From assembly GCA_937139335.1 (NCBI GenBank), contig CAKZPN010000080.1, positions 1-50,065 on the forward strand: a stretch of 50,065 nt of DNA, given 5' to 3'. The notes below the pieces were generated by a model, which worked only from the letters and a program-made list of their open reading frames with translations, was not told the origin of the DNA and made no database searches. Both the position numbers and the translations under genes were made by a program. Each line of letters starts with the position of its first letter. Positions within the stretch are counted from its first letter, which is position 1. The stretch is from an uncultured Roseicyclus sp. (lineage in GTDB: Bacteria > Pseudomonadota > Alphaproteobacteria > Rhodobacterales > Rhodobacteraceae). This document shows positions 18,126-26,562 of the stretch, piece by piece.

Positions 18126-19391
18126 TCAGTAGTTCGATTCGATCTGCACGCAGGTCTCGGTTTCGGTGTTGTACATGCCGCAGCCAAGGCCCGGCCAATC
18201 GCTGTCGAGCACCGCCGATTCCGGCAGGAAATCGGTCCAGGCATCGCCGGGAACCGGGTCGGTCTGGCTGATGATGTCGAACTGCCCGTCGGGGCGGATC
18301 TCGCCGATCAGGACCGGCTTGGTCAGGTGGTGGTTGGGCAGCATCACCGCCGTGCCGCCGGTCAGGTTCGGCACCTCGATGCCGTACATCGCGTCGCGCA
18401 CCGCATCGACGTCGGTTGTGCCCGCCGCCTCGACCGCCTGCACCCACATGTTGAAGCCGATGTAATGTGCTTCCATCGGGTCGTTGGTCGGGCGCGCCTC
18501 GTCGCCGATGAACTCGTGCCAGGCGGTGATGAAGGCCTCGTTCTCGGGCGTGTCGGCGCTCATGAAGTAGTTCCAGGCGGCGAGGTGGCCGGCCAGTGGC
18601 GTGGTGTCGAAGCCCGCCAGTTCCTCTTCGCCGACCGAGAAGGCGACGACGGGAATGTCATCGGCGGCCACGCCCTGTGCGGCCAGTTCGGCGTAGAAGC
18701 CCACGTTGGCGTCGCCGTTGATGGTCGAGATCACGCCGACCTGCTGGCCGCCCGCGCCAAGCGCCACCACATCGGACACGATCGAGGACCAGTCGGAATG
18801 GCCAAACGGCGTGTAGTTGACGAAGATGTTTTCCTGCGGGATGCCGGCGTCGAGCAGGTATTGCTCGAGAATGCGGTTGGTCGTGCGCGGGTAGACGTAA
18901 TCGGTGCCCAGGAGCGCGAAGACCTCCACCCCCAGTTCTTCGAGGTAGTAGTCCACCGCCGGGATCGCCTGCTGGTTCGGCGCGGCGCCGGTGTAGAACA
19001 CGTTGCGCGAGCTTTCCTCGCCCTCGTACTGCACCGGGTAGAACATCAGCCCGTTCAGTTCCTCGATCACCGGCAGCACCGACTTGCGGCTGACCGACGT
19101 CCAGGCGCCGAAGATCACGTCGACCTCGTGGACGGTCAGCAACTCGCGCGCGCGCTCGGCGAAGAGCGGCCAGTCGGAGGCGGGATCAACCACGACGGGA
19201 ACGATCTCTTCGCCCAGAAGGCCGCCGGCCGCGTTCTGCTGTTCGATCAGCATCAGCATGACGTCGCGCAGCGTGGTTTCGGAAATGGCCATGGTGCCGG
19301 TCAGCGAATGCAGGATGCCGACTCGGATTTCTGCGCTCGCAGCATGGGCGGTGACGACCGACAACGCGCTGGCCAGTAGAAGTTTTCTCAT
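18126..19391 (-). CDS. urtA: urea ABC transporter, substrate-binding protein UrtA
   Basis: A 421-residue periplasmic type I binding protein with signal peptide MRKLLLASALSVVTAHAASA. Urea-specific family sequences include VGILHSLTGTMAISETTLRD, DWPLFAERARELL, GAWTSVSRKSVLPV and LFYPVQYEGEE-type text (here GLMFYPVQYEGEESSRNV), and PTNDPMEAHYIGFNMWV. First gene of urtABCDE. The upstream divergent region (19392-19521) is shared with a LysR gene and contains a GG-N10-GC sequence compatible with a sigma-54 promoter. The operon would be expected to respond to nitrogen limitation (family knowledge). Confidence 0.96.
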   Translation of the reverse strand: MRKLLLASALSVVTAHAASAEIRVGILHSLTGTMAISETTLRDVMLMLIEQQNAAGGLLGEEIVPVVVDPASDWPLFAERARELLTVHEVDVIFGAWTSVSRKSVLPVIEELNGLMFYPVQYEGEESSRNVFYTGAAPNQQAIPAVDYYLEELGVEVFALLGTDYVYPRTTNRILEQYLLDAGIPQENIFVNYTPFGHSDWSSIVSDVVALGAGGQQVGVISTINGDANVGFYAELAAQGVAADDIPVVAFSVGEEELAGFDTTPLAGHLAAWNYFMSADTPENEAFITAWHEFIGDEARPTNDPMEAHYIGFNMWVQAVEAAGTTDVDAVRDAMYGIEVPNLTGGTAVMLPNHHLTKPVLIGEIRPDGQFDIISQTDPVPGDAWTDFLPESAVLDSDWPGLGCGMYNTETETCVQIESNY

Positions 19392-19484
19392 AGGTATGTC
19401 CCCCTGTGGCGGCAGCCGTTTCGCTACCGCAGCATAGCCAAGCGGATTGACCCTGCGTTGTCTGCCGCTATTTTGACGTCATTG

Positions 19485-19503
19485 TGATGCAGTTTTTGCA
19501 CCA
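19485..19503 (-). promoter_or_regulatory. 7-5-7 dyad / possible sigma-54 element before urtA
   Basis: On the minus strand TGGTGCAAAAACTGCATCA reads as a near-perfect dyad (TGATGCA/TGCACCA on the plus strand, one mismatch). It also places GG and GC exactly 10 nt apart (TGG-N10-GCA), the invariant spacing of -24/-12 promoters, about 86 nt of leader before urtA. It could be either a regulator operator or a sigma-54 promoter; the sequence alone cannot decide. Confidence 0.4.
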
Positions 19504-19521
19504 CGGCGGGGCAAAGGCAGC

Positions 19522-20400
19522 ATGCGACACCTCAGGATCTACCGGGCGATCAGGCTCATCCAGCGCACCGGCTCGATCCGCAAGGCGGCCGATCTGCTGG
19601 CGGTGTCGCCCTCCGCACTCAACCGCTCCGTGCAGGCCTTCGAGGACGAGATGACCCTGCCGGTGTTCGAACGCATTCCCGGCGGCGTGCGCCTGACCAC
19701 GGCGGGGGAGCTGCTGCTCGACCTGCTCGACCGACACCTGACCGAGTTCGACGATTTCCGCACCCAGCTCGTGAACCTGCGCGAGGGGTTGAGCGGGGTG
19801 CTGCGCCTGAGCCTCGGGTCCGACATCGGTGCGGGCCAGATCCTGGCCGCCGTGCGCGAGTTCGAGGCGGCGTTCCCGGCGGTCTCGGTGGAAATCGCCA
19901 GCGGGGACAGCACCGAGGCGTTGCAACGGCGCGATGCCGACCTGGCCCTGCTGACCAACCCCGAAACCGACGACACGGTCGATGTCGTCCATGTCCAGCG
20001 CCTGCGCCTTTGCGCCTGGTTGGGGCAGGGCGGGGACGCGCCTTCGGGGCTTTGGGACCTGATGGCGTTGCGGCTGTTGTTGCCGCCCCATCGCTCGGGC
20101 GCGCGCATCGCGGTGAGCCATTTGCTGCGGCGCCAACGGCTGAGCGAGGGCGCCGTCTCGACGCTGCCTGCCTCGCAACTGGCCCAGCACCTGCCGGGGC
20201 CAAACCGCGTCGCGATCTTTCCCGAGACCGTGTTCGAGGCGGGCGGCCTGCCCGCCGGGGTCACGGCGCTGCCCCTGCCTCTGGGCGAGGTGCAGCTGAG
20301 CGTGCTGCGCGCCGCGCGGGTGCCGATGATCCGCCCGGCGCAGGCCTTCCTGACCGTGTTGCAACGGCGACTCGACGCCGCCGGCGGTGCCGCCCCTTGA
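19522..20400 (+). CDS. LysR family regulator divergent from urtA
   Basis: A 292-residue LysR protein. HTH residues 1-60 (LRIYRAIRLIQRTGSIRKAADLLAVSPSALNRSVQAFEDE), effector domain about 90-290. Divergent from urtABCDE with a 130-nt intergenic region that contains a near-perfect dyad (19485-19503), so it may control urea uptake; this is inference, because NtrC is the better-known nitrogen regulator. It could equally act on the co-directional pfkB-like gene, which starts 31 nt downstream and may be in the same transcript. Confidence 0.88.
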   Translation: MRHLRIYRAIRLIQRTGSIRKAADLLAVSPSALNRSVQAFEDEMTLPVFERIPGGVRLTTAGELLLDLLDRHLTEFDDFRTQLVNLREGLSGVLRLSLGSDIGAGQILAAVREFEAAFPAVSVEIASGDSTEALQRRDADLALLTNPETDDTVDVVHVQRLRLCAWLGQGGDAPSGLWDLMALRLLLPPHRSGARIAVSHLLRRQRLSEGAVSTLPASQLAQHLPGPNRVAIFPETVFEAGGLPAGVTALPLPLGEVQLSVLRAARVPMIRPAQAFLTVLQRRLDAAGGAAP

Positions 20401-20431
20401 GCGCCGCGCGCCTCCCGGTGTAACTGGCACC

Positions 20432-21373
20432 ATGACCATCCTCACCGTGACCCTGAACCCCGCGATCGACCTGGAGACCACAACCGACGAGGTCGTGCCG
20501 GGCGAGAAGCTGCGCTGCGCCGAACCCGTGCGCGACCCGGGCGGCGGCGGCATCAACGTCGCGCGCGCGGTGGTGCAACTGGGCGGCGCGGCGGTGGCGC
20601 TGGTCGCGGCAGGCGGGGCCGCGGGCGCGATGCTGGAGGAGATGCTGACCGGGCGCGGTGTCCCGGTCGGGCACCTGCCCGCTCCGGGCGAGATGCGCCA
20701 GAACCTTTCGGTGATCGAAGCCTCGACCGGCCAGCAGTTCCGCTTCATCTTCCCCGGCCCGCCCTGGGCGCCCGACGACCTGGCCGCGGTGACGGCGGCG
20801 TTGGAGGCGCGTGTGACGCCGGACGACTGGGTTGTTCTCTCGGGCTCCCTGCCGGCCGGACTGAAGCCCGAGGCCCTTGCCGACCTCGCGCGCCACCTCG
20901 TCAGGCTCGGCGCGAAGGTCGTCGCGGACACCTCGGGCGCGGCGCTGGTCGCGCTGGCCGAGGCAAAGCTGGGCCTTGCCGTGCTGCGGATGGATTTCGA
21001 GGAATCCGAGACGCTGGCGGGTCATGACCTGCCCGGCCCCGAAGACAGCGCCGGGTTCGCCGCCGACCTGGTGGCGCAAGGCGTGGCCGATGTCGTGATT
21101 CTTGCGCGCGGTGCCGAAGGCTCGGTCCTGGCCTCCCGCGATGGCCGCTGGAGCGCGCCCGCCGCCGACGTGCCCGTGGTCTCGCGCACCGGCGCGGGCG
21201 ACAGCTTCGTCGCGGGCACGGTGCTGGCGCTGTCGCGGGGCGAGGCCCTGCCGACCGTGTTGCAACACGGGGTCGCTGCGGCCAGCGCCGCCGTTACCAC
21301 GCCGGGCACGGACCTCTGCAGCGCCGAGACGATGACCTCGCTGCTCGACCTGTGTCCGGCCACTCCGATCTGA
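20432..21373 (+). CDS. PfkB-type sugar-phosphate kinase (1-phosphofructokinase family)
   Basis: A 313-residue ribokinase-fold kinase, most like E. coli phosphofructokinase-2: the opening TVTLNPAIDLETTTDE, substrate loop DPGGGGINVARAVVQLGG, RQNLSVIEASTGQQFRF, and the catalytic and ATP-binding TGAGDSFVAG (Asp base) are intact. The usual (V)KPN..E motif that binds Mg and phosphate is altered to LRMDFEESE, so Asn becomes Asp, which is odd. Fructose 6-phosphate or tagatose 6-phosphate are likely substrates but not provable. It follows a LysR gene by 31 nt and ends before a bidirectional terminator. Confidence 0.85.
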   Translation: MTILTVTLNPAIDLETTTDEVVPGEKLRCAEPVRDPGGGGINVARAVVQLGGAAVALVAAGGAAGAMLEEMLTGRGVPVGHLPAPGEMRQNLSVIEASTGQQFRFIFPGPPWAPDDLAAVTAALEARVTPDDWVVLSGSLPAGLKPEALADLARHLVRLGAKVVADTSGAALVALAEAKLGLAVLRMDFEESETLAGHDLPGPEDSAGFAADLVAQGVADVVILARGAEGSVLASRDGRWSAPAADVPVVSRTGAGDSFVAGTVLALSRGEALPTVLQHGVAAASAAVTTPGTDLCSAETMTSLLDLCPATPI

Positions 21374-21434
21374 GCGGGCGCGTCCAGACCGACAAAGGGC
21401 GCTACCGAACCGGTGGTCCCCTGGATCGAGTAAA

Positions 21435-21461
21435 AAAGGCCGGGCATAACGCCCGGCCTTT
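21435..21461 (-). terminator. intrinsic terminator between pfkB-like gene and msrA
   Basis: A perfect 11-bp stem AAAGGCCGGGC/GCCCGGCCTTT with a 5-nt loop (ATAAC). On the minus strand it is followed by TTTTTT, making it a strong terminator for msrBA; on the plus strand the T-run is short (TTT), so termination of the kinase gene is weaker. It lies between two convergent stop codons. Confidence 0.88.
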
Positions 21462-21467
21462 ACAGGT

Positions 21468-21983
21468 TCATTCGGCCGCGGCGCGTCGCGGCAGGACCCA
21501 GTTGGGTCGCGGGAAATGGCAGGTGTAGCCATTCGGGATGCGCTGCAGGTAATCCTGGTGCTCCGGCTCCGCCTCCCAGAAATCGCCCACCGGCTTCACC
21601 TCGGTCACGACCGGGCCGGGCCACAGGTTCGAGGCGTTCACGTCGGCGATGGTGTCGAGCGCGCAGTCCCGCTGCGCCTCGTCAACGTAGTAGATCGCCG
21701 AGCGGTAGCTCATCCCCCAGTCATTGCCCTGCCGGTTCAATGTCGTCGGGTCATGGATCTGGAAGAACAGCTCCAGCAAGTCCCGATAGCTGAGGATGGA
21801 AGGGTCGAAGATGACCTCGATCCCTTCCGCGTGGGTGCCGTGGTTGCGATACGTCGCGTTCGGGACATCGCCGCCGGTGTAGCCGACGCGGGTCGAGATC
21901 ACGCCGGGCCTGTGGCGGATCAGCTCTTCCATCCCCCAGAAACAGCCGCCTGCCAGGACGGCGCGCTCACGTTGCTCGGTCAT
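21468..21983 (-). CDS. msrA: peptide-methionine (S)-S-oxide reductase
   Basis: A 171-residue enzyme reducing the S epimer of methionine sulfoxide in proteins. Catalytic Cys14 lies in [10 protein letters not shown], with [15 protein letters not shown] and [27 protein letters not shown] as family hallmarks. No second or third resolving Cys lies close to the C-terminus (VLPRRAAAE), so recycling may use Cys91-region residues or thioredoxin directly. The start overlaps the msrB stop by 4 nt, so the two are translated as a coupled pair. Ends before a strong terminator. Confidence 0.95.
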   Translation of the reverse strand: MTEQRERAVLAGGCFWGMEELIRHRPGVISTRVGYTGGDVPNATYRNHGTHAEGIEVIFDPSILSYRDLLELFFQIHDPTTLNRQGNDWGMSYRSAIYYVDEAQRDCALDTIADVNASNLWPGPVVTEVKPVGDFWEAEPEHQDYLQRIPNGYTCHFPRPNWVLPRRAAAE

Positions 21984-22429
21984 GCCACATCCTCCACTTG
22001 ATCCAGGTATTCGCCATAGCCCTCGGCCTCCATGTCGTCGCGATGGACGAAGCGCAGGCTGGCCGAGTTGATGCAGTAGCGCAGCCCGCCGCGGTCGCGC
22101 GGGCCGTCGGGAAAGACGTGCCCGAGATGGCTGTCGCCATGGGTCGAGCGCACCTCGGTGCGGATCATGCCCAGCGTCATGTCGCGCAACTCGGTCACAT
22201 GGGCGGGCTCCAGCGGCTTCACGAAGCTGGGCCAGCCGCAGCCGGATTCGTATTTGTCCGAAGAGGCGAAGAGCGGCTCGCCCGACACGATGTCGACGTA
22301 GATGCCGGGGTCCTTGTTGTCGAGATAGGCGCCGGTGCCCGGGCGCTCGGTGCCCGAGGCCTGGGTGACGCGGAATTGTTCGGGGGTCAGGCGCGCAATC
22401 GCGTCGGGGTCCTTTGTGAAGCGGGTCAT
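21980..22429 (-). CDS. msrB: peptide-methionine (R)-S-oxide reductase
   Basis: A 149-residue enzyme reducing the R epimer. Catalytic Cys119 is in [11 protein letters not shown] and a second, possibly resolving, Cys64 in SGCGWPSF. The two CxxC zinc pairs of E. coli MsrB are missing (IVSGEPLF and [11 protein letters not shown] stand in their place), so this is a zinc-free type. The start at 22429 has CAGGAGAAACC immediately upstream; the open frame continues further but has no comparable site. First gene of the msrB-msrA pair. Confidence 0.95.
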   Translation of the reverse strand: MTRFTKDPDAIARLTPEQFRVTQASGTERPGTGAYLDNKDPGIYVDIVSGEPLFASSDKYESGCGWPSFVKPLEPAHVTELRDMTLGMIRTEVRSTHGDSHLGHVFPDGPRDRGGLRYCINSASLRFVHRDDMEAEGYGEYLDQVEDVA

Positions 22430-22504
22430 GGTTTCTCCTGATCGCAAGGTCACGGTGCAATATGGGGTCGTGGGCGGGGTCTTTCCAATGGGCCCGCGCA
22501 ACGG

Positions 22505-22534
22505 AAAACGCCCCGCGGCTTGGCGCAGGGCGTT
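22505..22534 (-). terminator. terminator after the DUF882 gene
   Basis: A stem of 7 bp (AACGCCC/GGGCGTT), one mismatch and 3 bp more, with a 6-nt loop. On the minus strand it is followed by TTTT, placed just after the stop codon at 22566 and before msrB. Confidence 0.6.
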
Positions 22535-22565
22535 GGGGTCGGGCCGGCAAGCAGGCTTCGGGCGG

Positions 22566-23126
22566 TCAGCCGCCCCAGGTGCGGACCGGGCCGCAATCCA
22601 TGTGCACGAAGTTCGAGCCGGAGTAGCGGCCGACGCCGCCGCTGTTGCAGGCGCTTGCCGCGCTGGCGACCTGGTTCACCGAGCGCGAGTTGACCCGGAG
22701 GTCCGCCGCTTCGCCCTGCATGTGGAGCGAATTGCGCGCCACGCCCGACGACCGACTGCGCAGCATCGCGTTTGTTTCGGGGCTGCGGTAACCCGACAGC
22801 AGCATGTAGGGCTCGTCTGTTTCCAGCAGCCGGTGGGCCGCCGTCATGATGTCGATGGTGCGCGCGTCGATCGCGTGGACCTGGTTGTTGCGCCAGTCGC
22901 GCATGAAATACGTGATCTCCTGCAGGGCAGGGGCGATGTAGTCGCCGTCGATCCAGTAGATCATGTCGAGGGTTTCACCGGCGCGGCCATTGTACATGGT
23001 GAGGCGGCGGATATCGCCGGCGCCGCGCAGAAATCCCGTGGCATTCGCCATTACGGGGGCCGCAGTTACGGCCGTCGCTGCGAACGCACGCATCAGCGTA
23101 CGCCGCGAAAACGTCGTGGTTGTCAT
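22566..23126 (-). CDS. DUF882 / MepK (YcbK)-like peptidoglycan endopeptidase
   Basis: A 186-residue exported protein. The N-terminus [13 protein letters not shown] carries a twin-arginine (Tat) motif followed by a hydrophobic stretch. The M15-like metal site is intact: [23 protein letters not shown] (His and Asp ligands) and FVHMDCG (His). MepK in E. coli cleaves 3-3 and 4-3 cross-links in peptidoglycan. It is divergent from an L,D-transpeptidase gene that makes 3-3 links; in E. coli the equivalents (mepK and ldtD) are also neighbours. No good ribosome-binding site precedes ATG 23126; an ATG at 23162 is the alternative. Confidence 0.85.
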   Translation of the reverse strand: MTTTTFSRRTLMRAFAATAVTAAPVMANATGFLRGAGDIRRLTMYNGRAGETLDMIYWIDGDYIAPALQEITYFMRDWRNNQVHAIDARTIDIMTAAHRLLETDEPYMLLSGYRSPETNAMLRSRSSGVARNSLHMQGEAADLRVNSRSVNQVASAASACNSGGVGRYSGSNFVHMDCGPVRTWGG

Positions 23127-23522
23127 AGTGTAAAATGCCCCATGTCTAGCCCGTTCCATCAAGCCGCGAGCTCCTTGTTCCGGAGCTTCAAGTTGCGTGC
23201 CATCCCCTCAGGCGCTGTGTGGTTCATGACACAGACGTGACTTTTCTGGAAGAGGAAGAGTGCCGCACATGTGGGTAACAAGCCATTTTCGGCGGTTTTT
23301 CGCCAGTTTAGCGGGTGCCTCCCGGCCAAATCCCGCGCTGGATCAGAATGACGCGCGCCGCGCCCGGATGGACAGGGAAGGGGGCGTCCCTGCGGGGAAA
23401 CCCCCGTTGCAAACCTGACGCTATGGCAGAAGACTTGCGAAAAAGTGAATGGACTTCCGTGGGCTTACCCTGAAAGGATTGAGGAATTCGCGTGCCGGTC
23501 CAGACAGTCGAGGATTGCTTTG
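23127..23522 (+). other. 396-nt gap between divergent cell-wall genes
   Basis: No gene, tRNA or clear hairpin terminator is visible. It holds the promoters of the DUF882 gene and the transpeptidase. The only notable element is a small GGGG-AAA-CCCC dyad at about 23394-23405. I see no credible coding sequence here beyond short shadows. Confidence 0.5.
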
Positions 23523-25121
23523 ATGACGTTCCATTTTGCCCGCCTGTCCCTCGTGGCCGCAGCCCTCGCGCTGGCGCCTGCGGCGGTGACGGTGGTGATG
23601 CCCGCGCCGGCCCAGGCGCAGGCGTTTTCCGCGCTGCGCCAGGCCATTGCCGAGGCCGCCGCGTCGGACGAGGCGCTGGTCGCCTTCTACCGTGACCGCG
23701 ATTTCGAGCCGGTCTGGACGGTCACCGAGGCTGCCGAGCGGCGCAACGCGCTGCTGCGCGCGCTGGGTCAGGCCGGGGCGCACGGGCTGCCCGCAAGCCG
23801 CTACGACACCGAGGGGCTGCGCGCCGCCTTCCGCAACGCGACCAACCCCTATACGCGCGGGCAGGCCGACGTGATGGCAAGCCGGATCTTCCTGCAATAT
23901 GCGCAGGATATCCACGGCGGCTTCCTCGACCCGTCCTCGATCATTCCCGACATCTTCCAGGACCAGCCGCATCGCGACCCCTATGCGCTGATGACGGAAT
24001 TCCTCGACAGTAACCCGCACCAGTTCATGACCACGCTGCCGCCGCAGGCGCCCGCCTACACCCGGCTGATGCGCGTGAAGCTGGAACTTGAGGCGCTGGC
24101 GGATGCCGGCGGCTACGGCCCCACCGTTCAGGCCGGCAGCCTGCGCCCCGGCGACACCGGCCCGGCGGTGGTGCAACTGCGCAACCGGCTGATGCGGATG
24201 GGCTATCTCGACCGCTCGGCCACGGCGGAATACGACGCGTCGCTTCAGGCCGCGGTCGTGACCTTCCAGGCCAACAACGGCATCACCGCCGACGGGATCG
24301 CGGGCGAGGCCACGATCCGGGCGGTGAACCGCTCGATAGAGGATCACTGGAACGAGGTCGTCCTCGCGATGGAGCGGCACCGCTGGCTGAACGATGGCCA
24401 GGCGCCCGACCGGCTGATCTACGTGAACCTCACCGATTTCCACGTCCGCGTCATCGACGATGGCGAAGTCACCTTCGTCACCCGCTCGGTCATCGGCTCG
24501 CGCGAGCACCAGACGCCCGAGTTCTCGGACGAGATGGAGCATATGGTGATCAACCCGTCGTGGTGGGTGCCGCGTTCGATCGCGCAGCGCAGCTACATCC
24601 CGAACATCCTGGCCGGCGGCGGAACCTACCTGCAGCTGATGGCGAACGGGCGCCCGGTGAACCCGGCGGCGGTCGACATGAGCCGCTACTCGGTCACCAA
24701 TTTCCCCTTCGACCTGCGCCAGCCGCCGGGGCCGCGCAATGCGCTGGGGACGGTGAAGTTCATGTTCCCGAACCGGCATGCGATCTACCTGCACGACAGC
24801 CCCGACCAGTACCTGATGGAGCGCGAAGTGCGGGCCTATTCCTCGGGCTGCATCCGGCTCGATGATCCGCATGATTTCGCCTATCACCTGCTGTCGCGCC
24901 AGATGGACAACCCGCAGGAATATTTCCAGTCGATCCTGCGCACCGGCGACGAGACCACGGTGGAACTGGAGCAGCATATCCCGGTCCACCTGACCTACCT
25001 CACGGCCTGGGTCGAGTCGGACGGGCACATCCAGTTCCGCAACGACATCTACGGGCGCAATGCGCGGCTTTCCTCCGCGATCCAGTCGCTCGGGGTGGTC
25101 ATGCCCGACGTGTCCAGCTAA
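23523..25121 (+). CDS. L,D-transpeptidase (YcbB/LdtD-like)
   Basis: A 532-residue periplasmic enzyme forming 3-3 peptidoglycan cross-links. The signal peptide is residues 1-33 (ending APAQAQA). A scaffold region of about 40-195 resembles YcbB; a peptidoglycan-binding domain lies at about 205-268 (LRPGDTGPAVVQLRNRLMRMGYL); the YkuD catalytic domain spans about 297-455 with IYLHDSP (His424) and SSGCIRLDDP (Cys443). The capping insertion typical of YcbB is present between these. The start ATG 23523 is chosen because the signal peptide begins there; the frame stays open further upstream. It is followed by lpxD after 38 nt, so it could be the first gene of an envelope operon. Confidence 0.92.
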   Translation: MTFHFARLSLVAAALALAPAAVTVVMPAPAQAQAFSALRQAIAEAAASDEALVAFYRDRDFEPVWTVTEAAERRNALLRALGQAGAHGLPASRYDTEGLRAAFRNATNPYTRGQADVMASRIFLQYAQDIHGGFLDPSSIIPDIFQDQPHRDPYALMTEFLDSNPHQFMTTLPPQAPAYTRLMRVKLELEALADAGGYGPTVQAGSLRPGDTGPAVVQLRNRLMRMGYLDRSATAEYDASLQAAVVTFQANNGITADGIAGEATIRAVNRSIEDHWNEVVLAMERHRWLNDGQAPDRLIYVNLTDFHVRVIDDGEVTFVTRSVIGSREHQTPEFSDEMEHMVINPSWWVPRSIAQRSYIPNILAGGGTYLQLMANGRPVNPAAVDMSRYSVTNFPFDLRQPPGPRNALGTVKFMFPNRHAIYLHDSPDQYLMEREVRAYSSGCIRLDDPHDFAYHLLSRQMDNPQEYFQSILRTGDETTVELEQHIPVHLTYLTAWVESDGHIQFRNDIYGRNARLSSAIQSLGVVMPDVSS

Positions 25122-25159
25122 AGCCTGTTCCCGCGGCATCTGTTTTCGCGGGGGCGGCC

Positions 25160-26257
25160 ATGACGGGCCACACGATCAGGGATATTGCGGCGTCACTTGG
25201 CGCGGAAGCCTTGGGCGACGCCGACATCATCGTGACAGGCGTGGCCGAACCGGGGCGCGCCGGCCCCGATGACCTCGCCATGGCGATGAGCCCGAAATAC
25301 GCCGAGCTTCTGGCGCAGGGGTCCGCCCGCGCCGCCGTGATCGGTGAAGGCATGGACTGGCAGGCGCTGGGGCTGGAGGCCGCCATCGTCGCACTGCGCC
25401 CGCGCTCTGCCATGGCGCATGTCACCCGCGCGATGGACCCCGGCCCGGAGATCGCGCCCGGCATCCACGCCAGCACCGTCATCGACCCCACCGCCAGCAT
25501 CGGACCGGGCGCCGCCATCGGCCCCTTCGTCGTGATCGGCGCGCGGGTCGTGATAGGGGCGGGCGCACGGATCGCAAGCCATGTCTCCATCGCCGAGGAC
25601 GCGCAGATCGGCGATGACGCGCTGGTCCTGCAAGGTGTGCGCATCGGCGCGCGCGTGGTGATCGGCGACCGCGCGATCTTGCAGCCCGGCTGCGTCCTGG
25701 GGGCGGACGGGTTCAGCTTCGTCACGCCCGGCCAGAGTCAGGTCGAACGCACCCGCGCCAGCCTAGGCCGCTCCGACACGGCGGTGGAGCCGCAGGGCTG
25801 GACCCGCATCCATTCGCTAGGGTCTGTCCGCATCGGCGACGATGTGGAGATCGGGGCGAATTCCACCGTCGATCGTGGCACAGTGGCCGATACCGAGATC
25901 GGCGATGGCACGAAACTCGACAACATGGTCCATGTCGGCCACAACTGCCGCATCGGGCGCGACTGCCTGCTCTGCGGGCAGGTCGGCATCGCGGGCTCTG
26001 TCACCATCGGCGACCGTGTCGTGCTGGGCGGCCAGACCGGCGTTGCCGACAATCTTCAGATCGGATCGGACGTGGTGACGGGCGCCTCGACCATCATACT
26101 GTCCACCGTGCCCTCCGGTCGCGCGTTGCTGGGCTATCCCGCAGTGCGCATGGAAAACCAGGTCGAGATGTACAAGGCGCTGCGCCGGTTGCCGCGGCTC
26201 GCCCAGAGCGTCGCGGACCTGCAGAAAGCCGTTTTCAAGTCCGGCAAGACGCCGTAG
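25160..26257 (+). CDS. lpxD: UDP-3-O-acylglucosamine N-acyltransferase (LpxD)
   Basis: A 365-residue left-handed beta-helix acyltransferase transferring a 3-hydroxyacyl group from ACP to the 2-amine in lipid A synthesis. The N-terminal domain (1-100) precedes hexapeptide repeats (about 100-320, e.g. VIDPTASIGPGAAIGPFVVIGARVVIG). The catalytic His lies in NMVHVGHNCRIG. A roughly 20-residue insertion (QSQVERTRASLGRSDTAVEP) separates GADGFSF from the next repeat. It sits with a dedicated ACP and ketoacyl synthase instead of the usual bamA-fabZ-lpxA genes, so it could be a second LpxD. No bamA, fabZ or lpxA lies in the window, so whether the genome has another copy cannot be seen. Confidence 0.9.
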   Translation: MTGHTIRDIAASLGAEALGDADIIVTGVAEPGRAGPDDLAMAMSPKYAELLAQGSARAAVIGEGMDWQALGLEAAIVALRPRSAMAHVTRAMDPGPEIAPGIHASTVIDPTASIGPGAAIGPFVVIGARVVIGAGARIASHVSIAEDAQIGDDALVLQGVRIGARVVIGDRAILQPGCVLGADGFSFVTPGQSQVERTRASLGRSDTAVEPQGWTRIHSLGSVRIGDDVEIGANSTVDRGTVADTEIGDGTKLDNMVHVGHNCRIGRDCLLCGQVGIAGSVTIGDRVVLGGQTGVADNLQIGSDVVTGASTIILSTVPSGRALLGYPAVRMENQVEMYKALRRLPRLAQSVADLQKAVFKSGKTP

Positions 26258-26287
26258 ACGACGCATGGGCGACAGGGAGCTGCGAGC

Positions 26288-26557
26288 ATGGCCGACAGTG
26301 TCAGGGACAGGGTGATCGCGATCATCGCCGAACAGGCGGTGCTGGAGCCGGGCGACGTCAGCATGGACGCCACGCTGGAGGATCTGGGCATCGACAGCCT
26401 CGGCCTCGTGGAATCGATCTTCGCGATCGAGGAAGCCTTCGACATCCAGGTTCCGTTCAACGCCAACGAGCCCGAGCAGAGCGATTTCGACATCTCCTCG
26501 GTCGCGGCCATCGTCGGCGCGGTCGAGGGACTTGTCGCCGAACAGAAGCGCGGCTGA
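26288..26557 (+). CDS. acyl carrier protein (specialised)
   Basis: An 89-residue acidic helical protein. The phosphopantetheine attachment Ser is in LEDLGIDSLGLVESIFAIEEAF, the standard DSL motif. The sequence after it (DIQVPFNANEPEQSDFDISS) differs from the housekeeping AcpP, and the protein is longer by about ten residues. Located between lpxD (30-nt gap) and a ketoacyl synthase (5-nt gap), it probably serves this local pathway, such as a lipid A acyl chain (inference). It is not AcpXL-like enough to claim very-long-chain fatty acid function. Confidence 0.88.
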   Translation: MADSVRDRVIAIIAEQAVLEPGDVSMDATLEDLGIDSLGLVESIFAIEEAFDIQVPFNANEPEQSDFDISSVAAIVGAVEGLVAEQKRG

Positions 26558-26562
26558 GGCGC

